From positions 84,811-148,810 of the forward strand of contig NZ_FQXJ01000011.1 in NCBI RefSeq assembly GCF_900129935.1: 64,000 nt of DNA, written 5' to 3'. The translations under genes and the position numbers were made by a program. The notes under the pieces were generated by a model, which saw nothing but the letters and a program-made list of their open reading frames with translations, searched no databases and was not told the origin of the DNA. Below, piece after piece: positions 1-7,833 of the stretch. Each line of letters begins with the position of its first letter. Position 1 is the stretch's first letter. This DNA is from Desulfosporosinus lacus DSM 15449 (GTDB lineage Bacteria > Bacillota > Desulfitobacteriia > Desulfitobacteriales > Desulfitobacteriaceae).

Positions 1-500
1 AAAATTGCGCCATCGTTTAATGATTTTTCCCTATTTAACGCCTTATCTATATCCAAGGTCATGATTTGTCCGATGCCTTCGCATGTTTGACACATGCCAT
101 GTGGGTCATTGAAGGAGAAGTTAAAGGATAGGCCAATATTTGGCTCACCCAATCTGGAAAAAAGCAACCTCAATAAGGAGTTAATGTCTGTAATTGTACC
201 CAGTGTAGAGCGTGAATTCCCCCCAAGCCGTTTTTGGTCAACGACAATGGCGGTTGATAAGTTAGAGATTGAATCAACGTCTGGTCGTCCATACTTCGGA
301 AGAAAGGTACGCACAAAATTACTGAATGTCTCATTTAACTCTCTACCAGCTTCTTGTGCTATCGTATCAAAAACAATCGATGATTTTCCAGAACCCGAAA
401 CTCCAGTAAAAATGGTCAGCTTCCTTTTGGGTATTTTCAAACTGACATTTTTCAGATTGTTTTCTCTAGCACCAAGTATTTCAATAAATTCGGTTTCCAT
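1..500 (-). CDS. UvrA-like ABC ATPase, N-terminal part (cut by left edge)
   Basis: Reading the minus strand from the ATG at 500-498 gives an open frame running off the left edge (about 166 codons seen). It opens with a UvrA-style Walker A (GVSGSGKSS, near residue 33) followed by FDTIAQEAGRE and, further on, a CxxCxGxG segment (MCQTCEGIG) matching the UvrA zinc module. Spacing and sequence fit the short UvrA paralogues often annotated as drug-resistance or daunorubicin-type UvrA proteins rather than housekeeping UvrA, because the inserted UvrB-binding domain appears absent. This is inference from half a protein. A GGAGG lies 8 bases before the ATG. The start overlaps by one base the stop of a small upstream frame (500-607). 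The plus-strand open frame covering the same bases is antisense and was not annotated. Confidence 0.85.
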   Translation of the reverse strand, partial: METEFIEILGARENNLKNVSLKIPKRKLTIFTGVSGSGKSSIVFDTIAQEAGRELNETFSNFVRTFLPKYGRPDVDSISNLSTAIVVDQKRLGGNSRSTLGTITDINSLLRLLFSRLGEPNIGLSFNFSFNDPHGMCQTCEGIGQIMTLDIDKALNREKSLNDGAI

Positions 501-607
501 CAGTATTCCTCCATCGTAAAGATATTGCCAATAGCACCAACATCCTTCAGAACGCTGGTGCTCATTTTCATATTCATTTGTAAGCGGTGGACTATACTGT
601 AACTCAT
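500..607 (-). CDS. Small ORF (35 aa) or gene tail coupled to the UvrA-like gene
   Basis: A minus-strand frame ends with TGA at 502-500, overlapping the UvrA-like ATG as TGATG, the classic layout of translationally coupled genes. From the ATG at 607 it encodes 35 residues ending in IFTMEEY. The frame stays open another dozen codons upstream to a stop near 650. The ribosome binding site for the ATG is weak. It may be a tiny gene or the surviving 3' end of a longer one. No family recognised. Confidence 0.3.
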   Translation of the reverse strand: MSYSIVHRLQMNMKMSTSVLKDVGAIGNIFTMEEY

Positions 608-704
608 TTTTACCCTATCTTCAAGTTTTGCAGTGTCGAATGATCAGTTGTATAGCGCCATGAAAAGTCATTCTTTATTATTACGAAAATAGGAGGTGGT
701 TTAA

Positions 705-818
705 GTGGAAGAAACTACGAAACTGGCCAAGGGAAAAGCTTATCTTTTTCCGATCATCATTATGATCGAGGTGGGGCGTCATCATCTTTCTGCCGGCTGG
801 TTTTTTAAAAAGGTTTAA
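705..818 (+). pseudogene. Frameshifted membrane-protein remnant
   Basis: A GTG at 705 behind AGGAGGTGG starts a 37-codon frame. Residues 13-23 (YLFPIIIMIEV) look like a first membrane segment. After that the reading is only protein-like if shifted one frame (VIIFLPAG-type sequence), which resembles the N-terminus of isoprenylcysteine methyltransferase-like membrane proteins. The match is weak and from memory. No downstream continuation exists because the MerR-type promoter follows at 835. Best read as a truncated, frameshifted relic. Confidence 0.3.
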
Positions 819-834
819 TTATATAAAAAACCTC

Positions 835-865
835 TTGACTTGGAGTTGACTCCAAGTGCTACGCT
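835..865 (+). promoter_or_regulatory. MerR-type promoter with overlong spacer and dyad operator
   Basis: TTGACT (835-840) and TACGCT (860-865) are separated by 19 bp, the long spacer typical of promoters that a MerR-family activator must untwist. The spacer carries an almost perfect dyad (CTTGGAGT/ACTCCAAG, 839-856), the operator style of AdhR/NmlR-like MerR regulators of aldehyde or electrophile stress genes. It drives the flavodoxin/AKR remnant, cupin and RibD-like genes. No MerR gene is present in the window. Confidence 0.75.
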
Positions 866-922
866 GTTATTGAAAAGTCTAAAGAGTACTTTAAGCTAAG
901 CAATACTGAAAGGAGAATTTTT

Positions 923-1037
923 ATGAGCAGTAAAATTCTGATTGCCTACTTTTGCCGCGCTGGACGAGAGGGAAAGCGCTTTCTTCTCCCACTATGATCC
1001 GCAGATGGTAGAGTTTCTCACAGGTCTGGGAAAGTGA
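923..1037 (+). pseudogene. Deletion remnant: flavodoxin 5' end joined to aldo-keto reductase 3' end
   Basis: AGGAGA precedes an ATG at 923 encoding MSSKILIAYFCRAG, the first beta strand of small flavodoxins, which usually reads KILIAYFSRAG. After about 14 codons the flavodoxin sequence stops. In another frame from 960, the bases encode LDERESAFFSHYDPQMVEFL and a stop at 1035-1037, resembling the C-terminus of short-chain aldo-keto reductases (FFSHYDP-x-MV). The simplest reading is one deletion that removed most of two adjacent genes of a MerR-controlled redox operon. The actual frame from the ATG stops at 995-997 after 24 residues. Confidence 0.55.
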
Positions 1038-1091
1038 ACGAGGTGCGTAATATGTCAATCACAGAAAAAGCAAGTAAAGGAGAACAAGATA

Positions 1092-1496
1092 ATGAACAAT
1101 GAAAGAAACGAACTTTTTAAGACGGGCGCTCCGCTGCCCGAAATGTATTCCAAATACTTTATGGGGCAGGCTTATTTGCAGCCGCTGACCGACAAGGGCG
1201 GCCCCATTGCTAATGTGACCTTTGAGCCGGGATGCCGTAATAACTGGCATATCCATCACAAAGGCGGACAGATTTTGCTCTGCACCGAGGGGCGTGGCTG
1301 GTATCAGGCATGGGGAGAGGAACCACAAGAACTGCACCCCGGTGATGTGGTCAACATCCTACCTGAGGTCAAGCACTGGCATGGCGCGGCAAAAGACAGC
1401 TGGTTCGCCCATCTTGCAGTGGAGATTCCTGCCGAAGGTGCTTCCAACGAATGGCTGGAACCGATGGATGATGAAGCTTACGACAAGCTGAAATGA
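1092..1496 (+). CDS. Cupin-domain protein
   Basis: The 134-residue single-domain cupin is probably a small metal-binding enzyme. The conserved core is visible: NNWHIHHKGGQ (metal-ligand His pair, residues about 52-55), then GRGWYQAWGEEP, then the second motif PGDVVNILPEVKHWHGA with the distal His. AAAGGAGAACAAGATA precedes the ATG. It is the first intact gene after the MerR-type promoter, and its stop overlaps the RibD-like gene leader, so the two are probably one transcript. Cupins of this type often accompany flavodoxin and aldo-keto reductase genes in MerR-controlled detoxification operons. Substrate unknown. Confidence 0.8.
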   Translation: MNNERNELFKTGAPLPEMYSKYFMGQAYLQPLTDKGGPIANVTFEPGCRNNWHIHHKGGQILLCTEGRGWYQAWGEEPQELHPGDVVNILPEVKHWHGAAKDSWFAHLAVEIPAEGASNEWLEPMDDEAYDKLK

Positions 1497-1510
1497 ACAG
1501 GAGGTGTGCC

Positions 1511-2251
1511 ATGGACAGACCGTATATCATATGCCACATGGTGACATCGCTGGACGGAAAGGTAACCGGGGACTTTTTAGGAAGAGATGCTCACAGCGAA
1601 CTTATTGAGGACTACTTCAGAATTCACAGGGAATACGGCGCAGACGGCTTTCTCTGCGGCAGGGTGACGATGGAGGGCAGCTTTCCCCAGCCGCCCGTTC
1701 CGCCGACCGTGTATGAAGATCCACCCATTGAGCGGGTGGACTATGTCGCGGAGCGGGCGGCTTTTTACGCGGTTGCCATCGACCCTCGGGGAAAACTTTG
1801 GTGGAGCGGCCGCGCCATTTCAGATCCGGACGACGGCTATAATGGCGCACATATCATCGAAGTGCTGACCCAAAACGTTTCCGACGCTTTTCTGGCGCAT
1901 TTGCAGGCCAAAGGTATTTCTTATCTCTTTGGGGGAATAACCGAGCTGAACCTCGCCCTTGTCGCCCAAAAGCTTAAGCAGCTCTTCGGCATTGAAAAGC
2001 TGCTGCTGGAGGGCGGCGGCATTGTGAATGGTTCCTTTCTGCAAGAAGGTCTGATCGACGAAATCAGTCTTGTAGTCATACCCGAAGCTGAGTACTCGGT
2101 AAAGTCAGTTTCGCTTTTCGAAACAGGAAAATATCAAACCGACAATGCGACGATGGCAGCTTCCTTTCGGCTGAAAGAAGCAAAAAGACTAAACGATGAC
2201 GGCCTGTGGCTTACCCATCAAAAACAGTGCATACCGGCTACCAAAGAATAA
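1511..2251 (+). CDS. RibD C-terminal domain / dihydrofolate reductase-like protein
   Basis: 246 residues of the RibD_C fold, which reduces a pyrimidine or pteridine-like substrate with NAD(P)H. Visible markers are the N-terminal strand YIICHMVTSLDGKV (the MS-x-DG motif), DGFLCGRVTMEGSF, and the late LLLEGGGIVNGSFL glycine loop that binds the cofactor. Lacking the deaminase half of RibD, it is a stand-alone family member whose real substrate is not predictable. The ATG at 1511 is chosen over 1493 because AGGAGG at 1499-1504 is correctly spaced for it. The 1493 ATG overlaps the cupin stop and has no site of its own. Confidence 0.85.
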   Translation: MDRPYIICHMVTSLDGKVTGDFLGRDAHSELIEDYFRIHREYGADGFLCGRVTMEGSFPQPPVPPTVYEDPPIERVDYVAERAAFYAVAIDPRGKLWWSGRAISDPDDGYNGAHIIEVLTQNVSDAFLAHLQAKGISYLFGGITELNLALVAQKLKQLFGIEKLLLEGGGIVNGSFLQEGLIDEISLVVIPEAEYSVKSVSLFETGKYQTDNATMAASFRLKEAKRLNDDGLWLTHQKQCIPATKE

Positions 2252-2252
2252 A

Positions 2253-2915
2253 AAGAGGTTACGATCATGCCTATATCCTCCTGCTGATAAAAAGTTCTTT
2301 TTGGGTAAAAGCATCGGCGAGAAAATCAAGCTGGTTAACAGCGTCAAGGACTTCCTTGATAAAGCAAAAGCCACCGGTACAGTAAATGCCGGACTCCTGT
2401 TTGCCTTGCACCATGACCTGGTGCAGATGACATATAAGGTGCTTAGAAGCTGGGAGATAAAGGCCAGCGCCCTGTTTGGGAGCGAAAATGCCCGCCAGCT
2501 CTATCGTAACGCCTCCAATTCCATATTTGACCTGCTTAAATGGATTAATCAGTTTAGTGGGCAAGCCATTGAGCTTATCCGGGAAAGAAGCCGTGGCGAA
2601 ACCCTAGCTGACAAGGTTAAAGCTTACATCGCCGAGCATTACAGCGAGAATATTAGCCGTCAGGAATTGGCCAATCTGCTGTTCGTCAACTCAGATTACC
2701 TTTCCCGTATCTTCAATAAGGAAGCCGGGATGCCGATTCCCGATTATATAACCCAAGTGCGCATAGAGGAAGCCAAACGCTTGCTGCACACTAACGCCTC
2801 AGTCAGCGATATTGCAATCCGTGTCGGCGTCGATAACTTTTCCTATTTCTCAACCGTGTTCAAAAAATATACCGGAATGACACCGATGGAGTACCGCAGG
2901 GAAAACGGCAGCTGA
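2253..2915 (+). pseudogene. Degraded AraC-type response regulator (YesN-like)
   Basis: The 3' half is a clear AraC/XylS double helix-turn-helix domain (from about 2600: VKAYIAEHYSENISRQELA, YLSRIFNKEAG, RIEEAKRLL, VGVDNFSYFSTVFKKYTGMTPMEYR). Upstream, the bases at 2252-2290 encode GYDHAYILL, which matches the fourth strand of receiver domains in YesN-type regulators. That piece is in a different frame from the HTH part, and no plausible start with a ribosome binding site exists in the HTH frame. The frame only opens inside the end of the RibD-like gene. I read it as a response regulator that lost most of its receiver domain. A cryptic downstream start producing a bare DNA-binding protein cannot be excluded. 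Confidence 0.65.
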
Positions 2916-3005
2916 CTCGCAGCTACTGTAATTCTATCATTCAGCGGGGGGAAGAGCTTTCAATTTTACGGAGGTTTTTTTTGAAATACTGACATTGCCA
3001 AGAAT

Positions 3006-3036
3006 AACATAACACATAGAGTTTACTCCAGGTCAA
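3006..3036 (-). promoter_or_regulatory. Orphan MerR-type promoter on minus strand
   Basis: Read on the minus strand, TTGACC (3036-3031) and TATGTT (3011-3006) flank a 19-bp spacer that starts TGGAGTAAACTCTA. The GGAGT/ACTC half-sites are the MerR family operator style. Nothing codes leftwards from it for 90 bases, where the AraC remnant ends on the other strand. It looks like a promoter whose gene has been lost. Moderate support only. Confidence 0.45.
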
Positions 3037-3121
3037 TCATTTCTTTGTTGAATTTTCCTTTGCCTACGGAATTGAATAGCGGATCACGTATTACTCTGTT
3101 GAGCTAATATGCTTTATTGAG

Positions 3122-3147
3122 TTGCCCTATAACGGGCAAGTTTTTTG
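3122..3147 (+). terminator. Short rho-independent terminator
   Basis: TTGCCC/GGGCAA 6-bp stem with a 6-base loop, followed by GTTTTTTGTTT. It lies upstream of the phosphoesterase and downstream of the RibD/AraC transcript, so it likely ends that transcript. Confidence 0.5.
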
Positions 3148-3252
3148 TTTAGTCGCAGAAAGTCAGAAAATCAAAAAACTCTATCAGCATTTTGAAAGCA
3201 CTTTCCCAGTGCAATGCCTATACTAATAAAGGGAGGCAAGAATGCTCAATAA

Positions 3253-4410
3253 ATGACATTACATCAGAAGCGAGGGATCGACATCAAAGCTAAAAGGTTA
3301 TGGATTATAGGTCTATTTGTGATTTCTGGCTTTTTTTTAGGTCTAAGTGTCCAGTCAATTTTTTCATTAGAAGAAAATCATGGGAATTCTATTTTAACCA
3401 AAGAATCCGACGTAGTTACCTCCATTCATGAGATACCTCAGTCTTCAGAAACAAAGGAAACTATTCCCCTAATGGGAACGCTTCCATTGTCCTCCGCTTC
3501 GGAAGCAAACGATGGATCTAAGTCGAGTCAAAACAATGTTCGATTTGCGGTGATCAGTGATATTCATATTCTTCAAAGCGAAACGGCACCGATGAAATTT
3601 CAAACGGCCCTAGAAGATCTTCTAATGAATCAACAACCACCACTTGATCTCGTTGTATTGAACGGTGATCTTGGCGATGGTACCCCGAAGGACTATCAAA
3701 CGGTTAACGAAATTCTTCGTTCCGTTCGGACGAGTACAGGAAAAACCACGCCGATAGTGCCCACCATTGGAAATCACGAATTTTACAAAGCCTTTCATGA
3801 TCCGGACAGCAATGCTTGGAATGCGGATACATTTCCCAATCAAGAGACGGATCCCCAGGTGATACAACGATTTTTAGACTTTGCCGGACGAGATAAGGTT
3901 TATACGGATCACTATATTAACGGTTATCATTTCATCTTTCTTGGATCCGAAAAGTCGAGAATGTCAGATCCTAATATTGGGGATGCTGCCTATCTTTCGG
4001 AAACACAATTAACATGGTTGAAATCGAAAATCTCCGAGAACCGCACCCCCGGAAAACCTGTCTTTGTCTTTTTGCACCAACCCGTATTTTCCTCCCAAAG
4101 TGAGGCAAAAAGAAAGTACAACTTAGTGGTCCAACAGGAAGAACTTGTTAAAATCCTTCAATCGGTACCGAATGTTGTTCTCTTCGCCGGTCATTTACAC
4201 ATCAGATTAGGTTCAGCGGATTCTTTTGTCAAAGACAGGTTTACCATGTTTAATAGCGCATCTGTAAGTCGAGTGTGGCCAGCTTCCTCCGAGACCAGTC
4301 AGGGGTTAGTTGTTGACGTTAAAGAGAACGATGTCAGTGTGCAAGGACGTGACTTCCTACAACACGGGTGGCTATCAGAGGCTAACTATCAACTAAACGT
4401 TTCAAAGTAA
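3253..4410 (+). CDS. Membrane-anchored calcineurin-like metallophosphoesterase
   Basis: 385 residues. Residues 16-36 form one N-terminal membrane segment, followed by a Ser/Glu-rich linker to about residue 95 and an extracytoplasmic catalytic domain. All five di-metal motifs are present: D103-x-H105, GDLGD (138-142), GNHE (173-176), H275 in FLHQP, and GHLH (313-316). The substrate (phosphodiester or phosphomonoester) is not predictable. A GGGAGG at 3231 leads first to a 4-codon ORF (3242-3256) whose TGA overlaps the ATG at 3253 as ATGA, so translation may start by re-initiation. Flanking genes are unrelated and it appears to be a single-gene unit. Confidence 0.8.
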   Translation: MTLHQKRGIDIKAKRLWIIGLFVISGFFLGLSVQSIFSLEENHGNSILTKESDVVTSIHEIPQSSETKETIPLMGTLPLSSASEANDGSKSSQNNVRFAVISDIHILQSETAPMKFQTALEDLLMNQQPPLDLVVLNGDLGDGTPKDYQTVNEILRSVRTSTGKTTPIVPTIGNHEFYKAFHDPDSNAWNADTFPNQETDPQVIQRFLDFAGRDKVYTDHYINGYHFIFLGSEKSRMSDPNIGDAAYLSETQLTWLKSKISENRTPGKPVFVFLHQPVFSSQSEAKRKYNLVVQQEELVKILQSVPNVVLFAGHLHIRLGSADSFVKDRFTMFNSASVSRVWPASSETSQGLVVDVKENDVSVQGRDFLQHGWLSEANYQLNVSK

Positions 4411-4563
4411 CCGAAAAGGAGACTAGGGCTTGATCGGATTGCCTCAATACCTAGTCGCTTTAAGCGGCATCAATCAGCCCCCCTTAGGCGCGGCCTTTAA
4501 TAAAACTGAGGCGTTCTACGTGTAAAGCAATTTCTATTTGGCATAAGAAGTGGGGGAGTTCAG

Positions 4564-5142
4564 ATAATTAGTTCAAAAGAAGACTATAAGCTTTATGTTG
4601 CTGCAGACTTGGCTGCTCATTATCAAGCTCGATACCATTGGTGGTTTCGCTTTAATCGACCATTAGTTCATTTTCAACGCACCTTAAGAAAAGCAGAATA
4701 CTATGAAAGCTGCAGAAAAGATATTTTGGGCCGAATCTATTTAACCGTACTCAAATTCAAGCTGATGAAGCTTTCAACGAATCTCGGATTTACAATCCCA
4801 CGCCACGTTTTTGGGCCCGGTCTGAGCATTGCCCATTGGGGAAGTTTAGTCGTACATCCGGATGTACGAGTCGGAAAAAACTGTAGAGTTCATTCTGCAG
4901 TAAACATTGGAGTATTCGATGGAAAGTGTCCCACGATCGGGAACAATGTATATATTGGTCCCGGTGCTAAAATATTCGGAGGGATAACGATCGGAGATAA
5001 TGTAACAATTGGGGCAAACGCCGTCGTGAATCAAAACGTTCCGAGTAATGTAACGGTTGCAGGAGTTCCCGCAAAAATAGTCTCGGAAAAGGATTCTTCA
5101 AAATTAGTGATGAAAGCCTATGAAAAGTTAGTCAGAAAATAA
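4564..5142 (+). CDS. Serine O-acetyltransferase-like hexapeptide transferase (start codon lost?)
   Basis: Left-handed beta-helix acyltransferase of the CysE/WcaB-like group. Hexapeptide repeats run from about FGPGLSIAHWGSLVVHPDVRVG to VTIGANAVVNQNVPSNVTVAGVPAK, with catalytic-type His in SIAHWG and RVHSAVNIG. The family N-terminus, ISSKEDYKLYVAAD, is encoded from 4567, but the codon before it is ATA (4564), sitting 5 bases after GGGGGAG. An ancestral ATG to ATA change is the simplest explanation. Candidate starts are ATA 4564, ATT 4567 (8 bases from the site) or TTG 4609, which lacks any ribosome binding site and would remove the conserved N-terminal helix. No ATG, GTG or TTG exists in frame upstream to the stop at 4507. 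It may be a young pseudogene or be translated weakly. Confidence 0.7.
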   Translation: MISSKEDYKLYVAADLAAHYQARYHWWFRFNRPLVHFQRTLRKAEYYESCRKDILGRIYLTVLKFKLMKLSTNLGFTIPRHVFGPGLSIAHWGSLVVHPDVRVGKNCRVHSAVNIGVFDGKCPTIGNNVYIGPGAKIFGGITIGDNVTIGANAVVNQNVPSNVTVAGVPAKIVSEKDSSKLVMKAYEKLVRK

Positions 5143-5251
5143 AGGCCCCAAGCATCGTTTGAGTAGAACAGGGAAGCCCCTTTCTTTTCCTAAAATTCTA
5201 GTCAAAATGGCTTTCAGGCCATTGTTAACCACAATTAAGCAATGAAAAGTA

Positions 5252-5278
5252 CTGACCTGGAGTAACTACAGGTAATAA
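5252..5278 (+). promoter_or_regulatory. MerR-like dyad before MoxR remnant
   Basis: ACCTGGAGT-A-ACTACAGGT (5255-5273) is a dyad with one mismatch, overlapping CTGACC (5252-5257) as a -35-like element. The half-site matches those at 839-856 and 3012-3033. A convincing -10 at the expected 19-bp spacing was not seen, so this may be a decayed promoter. Confidence 0.4.
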
Positions 5279-5304
5279 GAAAAATTTTTAGATAAAGGTG
5301 CAAA

Positions 5305-5472
5305 ATGAGAAATACTTCGGACGCTTTAGATAGAATCGTTGATAATATTGAAAAAGTGATAATCGGCAAAAGGGAAACGGTTGGGTTCGTGGTTATTTCC
5401 TTGGCTTGTAACGGACATGTCCTGATCGAGGACGTACCCGGTTATCTGGCCAGTATGATTAATGAATTGTAG
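5305..5472 (+). pseudogene. MoxR-type AAA ATPase, N-terminal stub
   Basis: The ATG at 5305 opens a 55-codon frame that follows the MoxR N-terminus closely: VDNIEKVIIGKRETV then GHVLIEDVPG. It breaks exactly where Walker A (GxGKT) should follow, continuing as YLASMINEL and a stop at 5470-5472. Everything from the P-loop on is deleted, so it cannot be an ATPase. The next gene, larC, starts 64 bases later. This suggests a deletion joining a MoxR-VWA locus to larC. Confidence 0.7.
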
Positions 5473-5536
5473 CGTAAGACAAGGATTTTTTTGCGCTGGA
5501 TTATGCTTTACCGGATTAAACAGGAGGAAGAATTTT

Positions 5537-6844
5537 ATGAAGGTACTTTATTTTGACTGTTTTTCAGGGATCAGCGGGGATATGACCCTTGGCGCGCTGA
5601 TGGACCTGGGTATTGATGAACAGCTCTTCAGGAGGGAGCTTACCAAGCTTCACCTTGAAGACTATAGGCTTGTGATAGGGAAAAGCATCAAGAACGGGAT
5701 AACCGGTAAGGATGTTCAGGTAATCCTGTCCTATGACGAAGAGGATCACCAGGGACATTGTCACCACGATGATAACCATAGTCAGGGGCATCATCACCAT
5801 AATCATGAGCATAACTGCGATCACGAGCATCATTTTCATCGTAGCGAACAAAATCACAGCCACTTTCACAACCACCAGGCACGAAACTTGGGAGACATCG
5901 AAGGACTCATTGATGAAAGTGACCTATCCCAAGGAGTGAAAGATTTCAGTAAACAGGTATTCAGGGAAATCGCCGCGGCTGAAGCCAAAGTTCATGATAA
6001 AGACATTGCAGAGGTACATTTCCATGAAGTCGGAGCCGTCGACTCCATTGTCGATATTGTAGGTACAGCCATATGTCTGGACTTGCTCGGAATTGACAGA
6101 GTGTATGCCTCAAAGCTCTATGACGGACATGGCTTTATAAAATGCCAACATGGTTCCATACCGGTTCCCGTGCCGGCGGTGATGGAAATGCTGTCCGGAA
6201 GCGGAATACCTTTGATTCAGACAGATATCAATACAGAGCTTGTAACTCCCACCGGAATGGGAATAATTAAGTGCCTGTCGTCAGGCTTTGGCTATATGCC
6301 CCAAATGTTTGTCGACAGGGTAGGCTATGGTATGGGAAAAAGGGAAACGGTCGGCTTCAATGCATTGAGGCTAGTTTTGGGTACGATGGATGAGACGGGT
6401 AAGGGCACTCTTGATGAGATAGTCACCCTTGAAACCAACATAGACGATATGAACGGCGAAGCAATGGGTTATACCATGGAACGGTTGTTTGAAAATGGAG
6501 CCCTCGATGTGTTTTATACCCCCGTATTTATGAAAAAGAACCGCCCTGCGGTTATGCTGACGGTAATTGCTGAAATTCAGGATGAAGAGAAGCTTGCCGC
6601 TATGATTCTAAGAGAAACAACGACTTTGGGGATAAGAAGAAGCAACTGCAAAAGATACATTATGAACAGAGAAATCATCAAGGTATCGACGAAATTTGGG
6701 GATGTCAGAGTAAAAATGGCTTCCAAAGACGGTTTTGTTAAATATGCGCCTGAATATGAAGACTGCAGAAATATTGCCAAAAATACAGGAAAGTCCTTTA
6801 TTGAAGTCTATAATGCAGCGTTAAAGCAGGCAATTGAGGAGTGA
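5537..6844 (+). CDS. larC: Nickel-pincer cofactor biosynthesis protein LarC
   Basis: 435 residues. LarC inserts nickel into the pyridinium-dithiocarboxylate pincer cofactor used by lactate racemase and related enzymes. Family start KVLYFDCFSGISGDM and signature AEVHFHEVGAVDSIVDIVG are present, as is the C-terminal half (ETNIDDMNGE, FMKKNRPAV, LGIRR). It is one continuous frame, unlike species where LarC1/LarC2 need a programmed frameshift. Residues about 73-120 are an extreme His-rich insertion (over 20 His) that plausibly stores or loads Ni. The ATG at 5537 follows AGGAGGAAGAATTTT. The longer frame from 5462 was rejected for lack of a site. larB, larE and larA are not in the window, so this copy is isolated. 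Confidence 0.93.
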   Translation: MKVLYFDCFSGISGDMTLGALMDLGIDEQLFRRELTKLHLEDYRLVIGKSIKNGITGKDVQVILSYDEEDHQGHCHHDDNHSQGHHHHNHEHNCDHEHHFHRSEQNHSHFHNHQARNLGDIEGLIDESDLSQGVKDFSKQVFREIAAAEAKVHDKDIAEVHFHEVGAVDSIVDIVGTAICLDLLGIDRVYASKLYDGHGFIKCQHGSIPVPVPAVMEMLSGSGIPLIQTDINTELVTPTGMGIIKCLSSGFGYMPQMFVDRVGYGMGKRETVGFNALRLVLGTMDETGKGTLDEIVTLETNIDDMNGEAMGYTMERLFENGALDVFYTPVFMKKNRPAVMLTVIAEIQDEEKLAAMILRETTTLGIRRSNCKRYIMNREIIKVSTKFGDVRVKMASKDGFVKYAPEYEDCRNIAKNTGKSFIEVYNAALKQAIEE

Positions 6845-7362
6845 GATTCTATCTGCCTCAAAATTACTTCTCCAGCATGGTTTTAACGATTGGACCGCTA
6901 CGCCTTCGCTGGTTGGCTTCATATTGGATCATATGGCAATTATGGGCTGCTATGCTGCAATAACATATTTACTGACACAGATGCTGCAAAAACTAAATCA
7001 CAGGCATCTTCCATGTTTATCCCATCCATTTCAAAAGTAAACGGTTTTGATAACGGCGCTGGGTGTGGTGACGGAATGAACCGCTGTATGTCAAGGCGGC
7101 AAAGCTGAAAAAGTATAGTATAAACCCATCAGTCGCAGCGCGCAGTTTTTTCTGACGCCGATTGAGGGGGGGGTTCTTATGATTGTCATTTCAGTAATTT
7201 CAGATCGTCCTCAACAGGGATAATTACATCTTCATAACGTTTGATCTTTACATTGAGACGGTTGAGGGTGTTTTGTATATCGTACTGGGAGCGGAGCAAG
7301 CTGTGAACATACTAATAATTTGTGATATACTATGGGATGTATAAAGCTTAATGGAGGTTAAT
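6845..7362. other. Decayed intergenic stretch, 518 bp
   Basis: No intact gene. Overlapping short frames in all phases (for example 6850-7120) look like frameshifted coding remains, but I cannot assign them. On the minus strand, 7186-7302 encodes about 38 residues ending NRLNVKIKRYEDVIIPVED-type sequence before a stop. It looks like the C-terminus of a lost protein and is bounded upstream by an in-frame stop. Confidence 0.4.
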
Positions 7363-7620
7363 ATGAATCACGAACAGGAACATTTTTTAAGTTTTATTTT
7401 AGAAAGAGTAAAAGATGACAAGGTAGAGGAAGCAAAAGAATTACTTGTTGAAAACTTTAAGAAGCTGACAGAAGGCAATTTTACACAGGATGATATTATG
7501 CTGTTTTTCCCTAAAATGATTGCTTGGCTAAAGCCGGAAAAGTTGGAGGAAGTACAAACCGTTGTTATGCAGTTTGCTGAAAGTTTTAGTCATTTGCTGC
7601 CTAACAGCAAACTCGGATAA
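7363..7620 (+). CDS. Small hypothetical helical protein (85 aa)
   Basis: Acidic, predicted all-helical protein with no signal or membrane segment (starts MNHEQEHFLSFILERVKDDK, central ML-FFPKMIAWLKPEKLEE). The ATG at 7363 is preferred over 7351 because GGAGG overlaps codon 2 of the earlier frame and is spaced correctly for 7363. It is a single-gene unit ending in a strong terminator at 7699. Family not recognised. Confidence 0.65.
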   Translation: MNHEQEHFLSFILERVKDDKVEEAKELLVENFKKLTEGNFTQDDIMLFFPKMIAWLKPEKLEEVQTVVMQFAESFSHLLPNSKLG

Positions 7621-7698
7621 TTACCAAAGTCTGCTGGTTTATTTTGTTTCTAGATAAGCAAAAAAGACTAGCTTCAATCTCATAGCTTACAATTAAAA

Positions 7699-7740
7699 GG
7701 GGGTGTCGCAATACTATTAAAAGTAATTTGCGACACCCCC
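7699..7740. terminator. Strong bidirectional terminator
   Basis: Perfect 13-bp stem (GGGGGTGTCGCAA / TTGCGACACCCCC) with an inner TACT/AGTA helix, located between converging genes 7363-7620 (+) and 7834-9303 (-). Confidence 0.75.
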
Positions 7741-7768
7741 TGGTTTGATTTTAAAAAATCGTCCTTCG

Positions 7769-7806
7769 CTATCAGCTTCAAGCGGCATCTTTTTTGTCGT
7801 CAAGGC
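7769..7806. repeat. Dispersed about 40-bp repeat, copy 1
   Basis: The core TATCAGCTTCAAGCGGCAT followed by a T-run and CAAGGC recurs at 21481-21521 with few changes, both times in intergenic DNA. Origin unknown. Read on the minus strand it would encode MPLEAD, but no gene follows. Confidence 0.5.
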
Positions 7807-7833
7807 ACGGCACGTGGAGACGATTACTGAGCC

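Larger units (their letters stand above)
2916..3252. other. Intergenic, 337 bp
   Basis: No coding sequence seen. It contains the orphan minus-strand MerR-type promoter (3006-3036) and a small rho-independent-like hairpin at 3122-3147. It also contains the leader of the phosphoesterase, with GGGAGG at 3231-3236 and a 4-codon mini-ORF (3242-3256) whose stop overlaps the phosphoesterase start as ATGA. Confidence 0.6.

Noticed and set aside
94..519. 141-codon open frame on the plus strand
   Set aside because: It is antisense to the clear UvrA-like gene (Walker A and CxxC on the minus strand) and has no family features.
5564..5939. Several frames over the larC His-rich segment in other phases
   Set aside because: Produced by CAT/CAC repeats; the LarC frame alone has conserved family sequence on both sides.
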